Below are positions 1 through 6,733 of a DNA stretch of 64,000 nt, one piece after another. The notes under the pieces were generated by a model that searched no databases, was not told where the DNA came from, and worked only from the letters and a program-made list of their open reading frames with translations. Source of the stretch: an uncultured Thermoguttaceae bacterium (lineage in GTDB: Bacteria; Planctomycetota; Planctomycetia; Pirellulales; Thermoguttaceae). How positions within the stretch are numbered: the stretch's first letter is position 1; every line of letters begins with the position of its first letter. A program made the translations under genes and the position numbers. The stretch lies in the NCBI GenBank assembly GCA_937951625.1, contig CALFBP010000011.1, positions 91,247-155,246 of the forward strand, read 5' to 3'.

Positions 1-309
1 TTCGTTGATACCCGCGACTGTGAGGGATCAGACTGCGAGCTCGGCTCGCTCATCGCGGCGAAGAAGCGTTGGATTGCCACACCGCTGACGATTGAAAACG
101 CTCGCACGCGCCATTTGGAAATTCGCCGCATCAACGCCGCGCTTCAACCTTGGGTGGCCGATCGCCGCCAGGCCTTGCTCCGCGAGCGCGAAACGGTTGC
201 CGCGGCCTTGGCCGCCGACGCCGTCCTCTCCTGGCGGGAGTTCGCCTTCTGCCTCTATCCGGAGACGTTCCTCCGCAACGCGCTGGCCTCGCTTCTGCCA
301 GGCTCCTGA
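1..309 (+). CDS. C-terminal part of an unrecognised protein (5' end outside window)
   Basis: Frame 1 is open from the first base to a TGA at 307-309, giving 102 residues of a protein that begins upstream of the window. The ORF track shows only its tail because it starts at an internal TTG. The reading continues through residues such as DTRDCEGSDCELGSLIAA into a helical stretch with ADRRQALLRERETV and ends FLRNALASLLPGS. No domain is recognised. It runs towards the minus-strand UbiA gene, so the two are convergent and not in one operon. The open frame and GC-rich codon use favour a real gene, but function is unknown. Confidence 0.6.
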   Translation, partial: FVDTRDCEGSDCELGSLIAAKKRWIATPLTIENARTRHLEIRRINAALQPWVADRRQALLRERETVAAALAADAVLSWREFAFCLYPETFLRNALASLLPGS

Positions 310-406
310 GAGGGATGCCGAACTCGGGCCGATGGAGCGACCCTCGGGAACCCCACTTTTCCTCGGCGTGCATACCGAAACAGTACAACCGGCCCCGGAA
401 CTTCGT

Positions 407-1357
407 TTAGCTTGAATCGATCCAACGCCCGAGCATCACGGCGGGGATCAGCAAAACGAGCACGGACACAGCGCCTTGGAGGTCCCCTACGACGTAACAG
501 ATGGCCGCGTCGAGGATGACCAGCGAGAAAATACAGTGCCTCACGGCGGAGCGGATCACGTTGGGCTCGGGTTCAGCCACGGTCTGAAAGCACCGCAGGC
601 CCGTGTAAGTCCCCAGGATGCCCAGCAGCAGATACCAGCGGTGCGGCTCCAAGTCCAAAAGGGCGACGCGGTTTTCCGTCCAGCGCGGCAACATGAAGAG
701 CATTCCCACGCCCGAAAGAATGACGAACGTGGCCAAGGTCAACTGGATTCGGCTGGCGTTTCCCGTTTCTCCGCGGGCCAGCCACGTGACGCCGGTGATG
801 TAAACGCCCACGGCGCTAGCCGCCACCCAGTGACCCGTGGCCCACGGCAAGGCCGCAGCGCTCATTCCCAAGAGCACGTTGAGCAACCGGCAGGCGCCCA
901 TGTTGATCGGGCCGAGCGGCGTGGCTTTGAGATACCGATCGTATAGGACGATGCTTGTCGCCAAGAGCAGACTGACGGCGGCCGTCCTTAGGCTCGTTGC
1001 CAAAACCGCCGCAGCCCCGGCCAGGACCACGCCCGCGGCAAGCAAGCCCCAACCCAGGCGTCGCGCCGTGGAAAGCGGTACGCGGCCCGAGGGGATGGGC
1101 CGTTCGGGCCTTTCGCGGGCGTCGACCTCCGCATCGAACACGTCGTTCAGCACGACTCCGCCGCCATAAAAACAAGTCGAAGCCGCCACCAGCACAGCGA
1201 GAACCAACCCCTGATCCGATGTAACGAAGGGATGGGTAAACAAATAGCCCATCACCACGTCGGCCATGGACGTGAAGAGGTTCGGCGCGCGGACCAATTC
1301 CAGATACGCGCGAAGCGACTCGATCGGCCACGTCGGTTCGGGTTCGTGGGTGCTCAT
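407..1357 (-). CDS. UbiA-family prenyltransferase (EboC-like)
   Basis: A 316-residue polytopic membrane protein of the UbiA superfamily, which transfers prenyl groups to aromatic or other polar acceptors within the membrane. The first Asp-rich motif is visible at about residues 71-79 (NDVFDAEVD) followed by ERPERPIPSGRV, and a second conserved stretch contains DRYLKATPLGPINMGACR. The N-terminus LRAYLELVRAPNLFT resembles UbiA members of the bacterial/algal EBO cluster; that sub-assignment is inference. The start at 1357 (ATG, with AGGA about 8 bases upstream) replaces the ORF-track start at 1465, which would overlap the upstream gene. It lies 32 bases downstream of the TIM-barrel gene, so the two are probably cotranscribed. 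Substrate unknown. Confidence 0.85.
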   Translation of the reverse strand: MSTHEPEPTWPIESLRAYLELVRAPNLFTSMADVVMGYLFTHPFVTSDQGLVLAVLVAASTCFYGGGVVLNDVFDAEVDARERPERPIPSGRVPLSTARRLGWGLLAAGVVLAGAAAVLATSLRTAAVSLLLATSIVLYDRYLKATPLGPINMGACRLLNVLLGMSAAALPWATGHWVAASAVGVYITGVTWLARGETGNASRIQLTLATFVILSGVGMLFMLPRWTENRVALLDLEPHRWYLLLGILGTYTGLRCFQTVAEPEPNVIRSAVRHCIFSLVILDAAICYVVGDLQGAVSVLVLLIPAVMLGRWIDSS

Positions 1358-1389
1358 CGGCGTGTCCTGTCGAACACGGCGCGACGCTT

Positions 1390-2295
1390 TCACGCCTCGG
1401 GCGTGTCGGGCCCTGCCGAGGGCCCGCCGTGCGTCTCGGCGGTCTTCACTGGTACGTTGCGCCACACGTGTTCCAAAAACTCCTTGGCTTTTCGGCCGGC
1501 TGCGTCGGGATGGTCCACGTAGGGGTACAGTTCCACGGTGATCCAGCCTTGGTAGCCGGTTCGGGCAATTTCGCGGAGGACCGCAGCAAAGTCAATCGCC
1601 CCCTCGCCGGGAATGAGGTGCCGATGTTCGCGCGTCGCGGCGATATCCTCGATGTGATAGTGCCGAGTGTGACGGGCCATGACCCCAATCCATTTTTCTG
1701 GATCCTCGCCCACGCAGTAGGCGTGGCCGATGTCGAAATTCAACCCCAGCCGCGGAGATCGGACCCGATCCGAAAACTCCAGATACTGCTGGAAACGCTC
1801 GATGAGCAGCCCGGGCTCCGGCTCGATGAGCAGGTCCACGCCGCACTGTTCGGCAACCTCCACGCAGGGCATGATCTCGTCGTAGAACACTGCCGCGGCT
1901 TGGGCCCAGGATTGGCCTACTTCCAAAGGTCCCCCGGGTTCCGTCTGAATGCTCGGGGCCCCAAACTCCGCCGCCAGCCTTAATGCCCGTTTGGTGTGCT
2001 CGCGGCGGATCGCCCGATAGTGCTTGTCCGGCTCGATCCATGAAGGGTGCCAATAGGGGTGTCGCGGGTCCGCCACGGCGTTCATCATGAAGGCGTTGAC
2101 GTTGGAGATCGCCATTGCGTGCCGCGCCAGGCAATCGCGAATCGCTTGCTTTTGCTTTTCCAGCAATCCGGCGGGCCAGGCATGTGGCACATCGGCCAAC
2201 AGTTCCAAGGCGCCATAGCCCATTGCCGCGATCCGAGCAATGGTCTCCTCGATCGTGCATTTCACGTAGGCGTTTGAGCTGAAGGCGAGTTTCAT
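1390..2295 (-). CDS. Sugar phosphate isomerase/epimerase-like TIM barrel protein
   Basis: A 301-residue AP-endonuclease-2/xylose-isomerase-like TIM barrel, a family of metal-dependent sugar isomerases and epimerases. Hallmarks visible are the strand-helix start IARIAAMGYGALELL, the metal-ligand type segments LLIEPEPGLL and LGLNFDIGHAYCVGEDP, the histidine stretch HTRHYHIEDIAATREHRHLIPGEGAIDF and the final WITVELYPY. It fills most of the usual length for the family. The start is ATG at 2295 with no clear Shine-Dalgarno. It is immediately upstream of the UbiA-type prenyltransferase on the same strand, which suggests both act on one prenylated or sugar-derived metabolite. The exact substrate cannot be read from sequence. 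Confidence 0.85.
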   Translation of the reverse strand: MKLAFSSNAYVKCTIEETIARIAAMGYGALELLADVPHAWPAGLLEKQKQAIRDCLARHAMAISNVNAFMMNAVADPRHPYWHPSWIEPDKHYRAIRREHTKRALRLAAEFGAPSIQTEPGGPLEVGQSWAQAAAVFYDEIMPCVEVAEQCGVDLLIEPEPGLLIERFQQYLEFSDRVRSPRLGLNFDIGHAYCVGEDPEKWIGVMARHTRHYHIEDIAATREHRHLIPGEGAIDFAAVLREIARTGYQGWITVELYPYVDHPDAAGRKAKEFLEHVWRNVPVKTAETHGGPSAGPDTPEA

Positions 2296-2786
2296 GAGGG
2301 CCGAATGAAAACCAGCAGGAATGTCGAAAAGGACGGCGTGCGGAACCGAAGCGTGCCCGCGGCGGGATCGAGATGTATGCTAGACCGTGGTCGCCTTTGC
2401 TCACGCGTCGGCCTGATTGGAGCTGCGTTTCCCGGGACGGTAATTTCACCCACTCCTACCAGCCCTTAACATGGCCCATAAATTCGCTCCATGCAACCCT
2501 TCTTGGTCGGGTGTGTGCCCGCCACAGAAATGGCCGATGGGGCCAGGGGGGGATAAAACCTTGGTCCAGCTCAATAAGTGGCCCGTCGCTGGAATCTTCC
2601 GTCGCGCTTCGTTACGGTTGATACTCGCCGGGTGACGTCCCAGGAGGTCCCAGACGGCAAGCACACATGGAGCCGTTTTTCCAGGAATGGGATTTTGCCT
2701 TTGCTCGGGGCGACAACCGCCTTGCAGTGGGCGCATTTCCGCGTTTTGCGACTGGCCTACTGCCCTAGCCCTAACGTTTTTCAAAG
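2296..2786. other. Intergenic region without recognised gene
   Basis: About 490 bases lie between the divergently placed TIM-barrel gene and the VanZ-like gene. The ORF-track entries here (2373-2621, 2446-2784, 2578-2805) have no recognisable protein character. No tRNA, terminator hairpin or clear promoter was found. The region must hold the promoters for both flanking genes. Confidence 0.5.
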
Positions 2787-3188
2787 ATGGAGAATAACAT
2801 TTTGATGAGTTGCTCCGTGTTTTGGTGGCGCATCGCGTTCCTCGTGTATGCGGCCTTTGCCACCTTCTTCCTGCTCGCCCCCCATCCGCTTCAGATGTTG
2901 GGGCTGATGCAGTATTCCCACAGCCTGTCGGCGGGGCGAGGCCAGCACGTCGCGCTCTTTGCAGGTTTGACCTTGTGCGCCTTATTGGCCCGTTGGCCCC
3001 GAGGGCGCACGGCCCTTTGGGGCACGCTAGTCGCCTACGCCATGGCCACGGAAGCCATCCAAACTTTCATCCCGCCCCGTCACGGAGAGTGGGGAGACGT
3101 CGCCGAGAACCTCCTGGGCATCGCCGTGGGGATCGTTGTCTACGAGGGCATGAGGCGTCTTACGCGACGCGGCGCGGAAACGCCCTGA
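2787..3188 (+). CDS. VanZ-like membrane protein
   Basis: A 133-residue integral membrane protein with about four predicted hydrophobic segments and the VanZ-family signature: HVALFAGLTL in the second helix, TEAIQTFIPPRHGEWGDVAEN before the last helix, and LLGIAVGIV at the end. VanZ-like proteins are small membrane proteins of mostly unknown function; the founding member gives low-level teicoplanin resistance. ATG at 2787 is used; an ATG at 2805 (MSCSVFWW) is also plausible because the first six residues are not hydrophobic. It is a single gene, convergent with the EamA transporter. Confidence 0.8.
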   Translation: MENNILMSCSVFWWRIAFLVYAAFATFFLLAPHPLQMLGLMQYSHSLSAGRGQHVALFAGLTLCALLARWPRGRTALWGTLVAYAMATEAIQTFIPPRHGEWGDVAENLLGIAVGIVVYEGMRRLTRRGAETP

Positions 3189-3376
3189 TCGCTCCCTCGG
3201 CACGCGAGGCGTCGCCACGTGAGACCTCAATAAGCCGGGATTCTGTTTTCTCGAGCAAAGGCAGGGCCAGTCTTGGACGCGACCGCCCGAAAGGCGGCGA
3301 GAAAAAGCAGGCCCCCGAATTTCCAGCTTCAAGATTTCCGCGGCGGCGAGCTTGACCTGCGGAAACCAGCAGAGAT

Positions 3377-4348
3377 TCAGTCGCCGGGATAATTTTCCAG
3401 ATCCACGCGGTAACGGGAAACAAGGGCCTCGATCTCTGCCCGGGCCCAGACCAGCAAGCCGCCGCCCACCACAACCAGTAAACCACCGAGCCATTGCAGG
3501 CCGCTTAACCGTTCGCCCAGGATCAACGCGGCCGCAAGGTACGTGACGAATGGGGTCACCAACGCCATGCCACTGGCCACCACAGGGCCAAGTTCGTGGA
3601 TGCCGCGGTAATACAACACGTGGCCGAAGGCAATGCCGATCAAGGCGGAAAGCATCAAGTTGCCCCACATCGCGGCATCGAGTTCGGCAAGCGACTCCAC
3701 GCGACCAAACAGGAACATCAACAACACCAAGGCGGCTGACGTGTAGATGCTAATCACCCCAAAACTCTGCCTGGCCGAATATCGGGCCATGTAGTGGCGG
3801 ACCGTCACGGCATAGCCACCCCAGGCCACGGCAGTAATTAAGAGGATGACCATCCCTTGAACGGAAGCGATGCTGCTGCGGAGTTCATCGACGAACATCG
3901 CCGCCACTCCCAACAAGCTGAAGACGCTCCCCACCCAAAACGACGGTCGACGCATCAACAGCCGTTCCTCGGCGATAATCACGAACCCGAACACGATCGT
4001 AAATAGGAACGAAAGACGCAACACGAAGCCCATGGTCGAGGCGGGCACGAAATACGGACCGATCCCGAATGCCGCCTGACCCACCACGTTGACGCACGAC
4101 GGAACCACGGCGTCCTTCCAGATGTTCCCAGCCGGGGCATTGTCCTCCACGGCACTGGGACGTTGGTCCAGCGTCAGCAGAAAAGGCAGCCAGAACAACG
4201 CACCCACGGAATAGCGCACCCCGTTGACGGTCCACGGGTCGAGGAATTGGGCGAAATGCTTCAAAAAGATGGGAATGATGCCGAAACCGAAGGTCGCGGC
4301 GATCATGCAAAGGACTGCCTCCCACTTGCCACGTGCTAAAACTTGCAT
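3377..4348 (-). CDS. EamA/DMT-family membrane transporter
   Basis: A 323-residue drug/metabolite-transporter superfamily protein with about ten hydrophobic segments in two EamA repeats, for example IAATFGFGIIPIFLKHF in the first and ITAVAWGGYAVTVRHYMAR opening the second. The second repeat ends in the typical PFVTYLAAALILGERLSGLQWLG followed by a final GGLLVVVGGGLLVWA helix. Such proteins export or exchange small metabolites; the substrate is unknown. The start chosen is ATG 4348 (MQVLARGKWEA), directly before the first helix. The ORF-track start at 4558 adds 70 residues of non-membrane sequence that read through a dispersed repeat, and is rejected. Confidence 0.85.
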   Translation of the reverse strand: MQVLARGKWEAVLCMIAATFGFGIIPIFLKHFAQFLDPWTVNGVRYSVGALFWLPFLLTLDQRPSAVEDNAPAGNIWKDAVVPSCVNVVGQAAFGIGPYFVPASTMGFVLRLSFLFTIVFGFVIIAEERLLMRRPSFWVGSVFSLLGVAAMFVDELRSSIASVQGMVILLITAVAWGGYAVTVRHYMARYSARQSFGVISIYTSAALVLLMFLFGRVESLAELDAAMWGNLMLSALIGIAFGHVLYYRGIHELGPVVASGMALVTPFVTYLAAALILGERLSGLQWLGGLLVVVGGGLLVWARAEIEALVSRYRVDLENYPGD

Positions 4349-4540
4349 ACTGGGGTCCGAATCTGGACGGTTCCGTCTCTTCAAGGATCGCACCACTCGG
4401 TCCCATAAACCGCTTTTCCGCCCTGCGGGGCGATACCTTTCTCCGTGCTCCCGAACTCGGCCCGAAAAGCTGCTGACTTGCTGACTCAGGATCGTTTTCG
4501 ACGGAGAGGCACCGAACTTTGCACTATGGCCCCCTCTTGG

Positions 4541-4625
4541 GCCGCACGCAAGGGACAATCGAGACTCGGTGGTACAGAACCGACGATCTTGATCGCTAGC
4601 AGCCGCTTTTGCAAGCCCGGGGCGA
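4541..4625 (+). repeat. Dispersed repeat, copy 1 (second copy at 16450-16534)
   Basis: About 85 bases starting GCCGCACGCAAGGGACAATC and ending GCAAGCCCGGGGCGA match the segment at 16450-16534 with about four mismatches by eye. Both copies are intergenic and on the same strand. Flanking sequence does not match on either side, so the unit boundaries are fairly sharp. It contains the octamer-like GATCGCTAGCA. Confidence 0.85.
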
Positions 4626-4735
4626 CTGAGTCATCCCCAGTTTTCGGCCGCAGCCCAGAAAAAGAGGCGGTGCCTCGTAATGCGTTTTCTGCCAAGACGT
4701 TGAAGACTTTGTTAAGCAACCCAACTGGAACCGCA

Positions 4736-4767
4736 CGGGTGCCACTGCTGGCTTGTCCAGCAGTGCC
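4736..4767 (+). repeat. Palindromic REP-like repeat, copy 1
   Basis: A 32-base element whose core CACTGCTGG / CCAGCAGTG forms a stem around CTTGT. Its reverse complement is found at 9841-9872 with a single base difference. Small palindromes scattered between genes like this resemble REP elements. No transposase of the REP-associated type is seen in the window. Confidence 0.8.
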
Positions 4768-4806
4768 ACCCGACCGAGTCATGAACTGGTGTCCTTCAGG
4801 TCTAAC

Positions 4807-4864
4807 GTCTTGGGGCTTCGGTCTTCGAGTTGACACCCAACGCCGAAGACCCGAGGTCCAAGAC
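4807..4864. repeat. Imperfect long inverted repeat
   Basis: The left arm GTCTTGGGGCTTCGGTCTTC pairs imperfectly with the right arm CCGAAGACCCGAGGTCCAAG, giving a potential hairpin of roughly 20 pairs with a few mismatches. It sits about 40 bases downstream of the REP-like palindrome and just beyond the stop codon of the CocE-type hydrolase (minus strand), so it could act as a transcript end structure, but no U-tract follows. Confidence 0.45.
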
Positions 4865-4907
4865 CTAAGGTCATTCTACGTTGGGGCTCTTGCGGCGCTT
4901 AGCTCCT

Positions 4908-6620
4908 TCATGGAATCACTGGAAGGATCAGCCGGGAAGGATGGTCCGGACCGTGGTAGACGGTTTGCTGGGCCTTGTGCATTTCGGCGCTTGTGCCCAG
5001 CGGCAGGCCGGTGTTCTGGTTGCGGGCGTAGCGGGGGAAGTTGCTGCTGGAGACCTCGAGCCGGATGCGGTGGCCGGCCTTGAACACCATACTCGTTTCC
5101 CAGAGGCTGATCGAGAGCTCGTAAATCTTGCCCGGCTCGATCGGCGTGGGATGCTCCAGCGAATCCCGGAAGGTGACGCCGCGGATGCCTTCGCAAATGT
5201 GGATCGCGCGGCCGTCCGGATGCACGTCGGTGAGCGTGGCGGTGAAATCCGTGTCTACGGCGGAGGAGGAAACGAAAAGCTTCAACTCAACCGGCCCGGT
5301 AACCTCAATGTCCTTTTCGAGCGGCTCCGTGGTGTAGACCAGCACGTCGTCGCGCTCCTGGCGCACGCGGCGGTCCCGCGGGCCCCAGATGTCGGCGTGT
5401 GTCGAAATCTGCCCGCCCAGCGTGTAGACAGGATTCTCCGGATCGTAGACAAAGCGGTCCGTTTTGGCCCACCCTACGTCCGGTGAATCCGGCACCAAAC
5501 GCCCGTCCCCGCGGAGCGAATTGGCGTGGCCGCCGCTGGTCAGGAAGAACGGCGTGAACCGCGTGCGGGCGAGCGGCCACTCGTGTTCGTCGCGCCATTT
5601 GTCGGCGCCCATCACGTAGATCCGGATCGGCGCATCGCGATCAACGCCGTTCTTCATTTCCTTGAGCCAGTAGTCGTACCACCGCAGCATAACATCGAGA
5701 AAGCCCGGCAGGGCGAATGAGCCGCCGTGCGTCCAAGGACCGACGATGATCTTTGTTCCCGTTCTCGCCGCTTCGGAGCCGCCATTGGTGCGGAAGCCCA
5801 GAAAATTGCGCCAGGTTTCGTGGCATAGATTATCGTACCAGCCGGTCAGGAACAGGGCCGGGGCCTGGATTTTTGCGTATTTCTCCTTGATGCCATACGA
5901 TTTCCAGTAGTCGTCATACCGGGCGTGGCGGAACCAGTCCTTGACGTGCTCGACCTGCGGGAAATCGTCCACCGCGGCCAACAGCGGCAGCCGGCGATAG
6001 TGCGGATGGTCGATGGGGAATATTTGCTGGATCTGCGAGCCCTGCTTGGTGTGCAACCCGAACTCGAAGACCACGTTGAGTTGCATCACTCCGTCGTTAT
6101 AGATATGACCGAAATTCGTCTGCTGGCATTCCTGCGGCACCATGCACTTCAAAAACGGACTGGCAAGCGGGGCGGCCATCAATTGCGTGAAGCCGTTGTA
6201 CGAAGTGCCGAACGTGCCAATCTTGCCATTGGACCACGGCTGGCGTCCAAGCCACTCCTGGGCATCGAAGCCATCCTGCGGGTCGTTGACATATGGCACC
6301 CAGGTCCCCTCGGAATCATATCGCCCGCGGCAGTCGATCAGCGCCACGACGTATCCGCGCGGGGCGAAGAACTGCCCGCGGTCCGCCCCTTCGCGGAAGT
6401 AACGATGGCACATGAGCACCGGGAACTTCCCCGGCGCATCGGGCCGGAAGATCTCCGCCGCCAACTTCACGCCGTCCCGCATCGGCACGGGGACCTTGGT
6501 TTCATGCTTCACGCGGTAGAGTGGTTCGGACCGCGGCGGCTCAGCCATTGCCGCGTAGTCCGCCGCGATCAGGATTGCGCCAAAGAACGCCGCGACAAGC
6601 GACCGGCTTCTTAATTCCAT
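4908..6620 (-). CDS. Secreted CocE/NonD-family alpha/beta hydrolase
   Basis: A 570-residue member of the Xaa-Pro dipeptidyl-peptidase/cocaine-esterase (S15, CocE/NonD) family of serine hydrolases. A signal peptide is visible (MELRSRSLVAAFFGAILIAA...AMAEP). The catalytic alpha/beta fold shows the nucleophile motif GTSYNG (Ser about 140), the acid in GWYDN and the histidine in GPWTHGG. The C-terminal jelly-roll domain typical of the family follows (VTGPVELKLFVSS...DTDFTATLTDV, FKAGHRIRLEVSSSNFPRYARN). Start 6620 is supported by GGAGGA five bases upstream of the ATG; the ORF-track start at 6908 would overlap the next gene. Secretion suggests an extracytoplasmic peptidase, esterase or amidase; substrate unknown. 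Confidence 0.9.
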   Translation of the reverse strand: MELRSRSLVAAFFGAILIAADYAAMAEPPRSEPLYRVKHETKVPVPMRDGVKLAAEIFRPDAPGKFPVLMCHRYFREGADRGQFFAPRGYVVALIDCRGRYDSEGTWVPYVNDPQDGFDAQEWLGRQPWSNGKIGTFGTSYNGFTQLMAAPLASPFLKCMVPQECQQTNFGHIYNDGVMQLNVVFEFGLHTKQGSQIQQIFPIDHPHYRRLPLLAAVDDFPQVEHVKDWFRHARYDDYWKSYGIKEKYAKIQAPALFLTGWYDNLCHETWRNFLGFRTNGGSEAARTGTKIIVGPWTHGGSFALPGFLDVMLRWYDYWLKEMKNGVDRDAPIRIYVMGADKWRDEHEWPLARTRFTPFFLTSGGHANSLRGDGRLVPDSPDVGWAKTDRFVYDPENPVYTLGGQISTHADIWGPRDRRVRQERDDVLVYTTEPLEKDIEVTGPVELKLFVSSSAVDTDFTATLTDVHPDGRAIHICEGIRGVTFRDSLEHPTPIEPGKIYELSISLWETSMVFKAGHRIRLEVSSSNFPRYARNQNTGLPLGTSAEMHKAQQTVYHGPDHPSRLILPVIP

Positions 6621-6733
6621 CACATCCTCCCCATGTCGCAGTGCCAAGACTTCCCGTGGACTCGGTGCAAGAAAACCTATCAACGAACGGACTTCATCTT
6701 CCGCGTTGAGCCATGATAATCCCTGCGGATTCC

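Larger units (their letters stand above)
4349..4907. other. Intergenic region rich in repeats
   Basis: About 560 bases separate two minus-strand genes. No gene is recognised, but three repeat-like elements are packed here: an ~85-base dispersed repeat (4541-4625), a 32-base palindromic repeat (4736-4767) and an imperfect 58-base inverted repeat (4807-4864). They are listed separately. Confidence 0.6.

Noticed and set aside
1390-2295. Calling this gene eboE
   Set aside because: The N-terminus does not match what I remember of EboE and the other ebo genes are absent, so only the fold-level family is given.
2446-2784. Minus-strand 112-codon ORF in the 2296-2786 gap
   Set aside because: Composition is Arg/Gly/Pro-rich without hydrophobic core pattern, there is no Shine-Dalgarno, and it overlaps other equally poor frames.
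3228-3262. RNase P RNA on the minus strand
   Set aside because: AATAAGCCGGGATTCTG resembles the complement of the RNase P RNA 3' end, but the other universal core (complement of GAGGAAAGUCCGGGCU) is not found within 450 bases, and the region beyond 3377 is the EamA gene. Only about 17 bases match.
4740-4765. Sigma-54 site in the REP-like palindrome (TGGCAC)
   Set aside because: TGGCAC occurs in the palindrome on both sides but no TTGC element follows at the required spacing.
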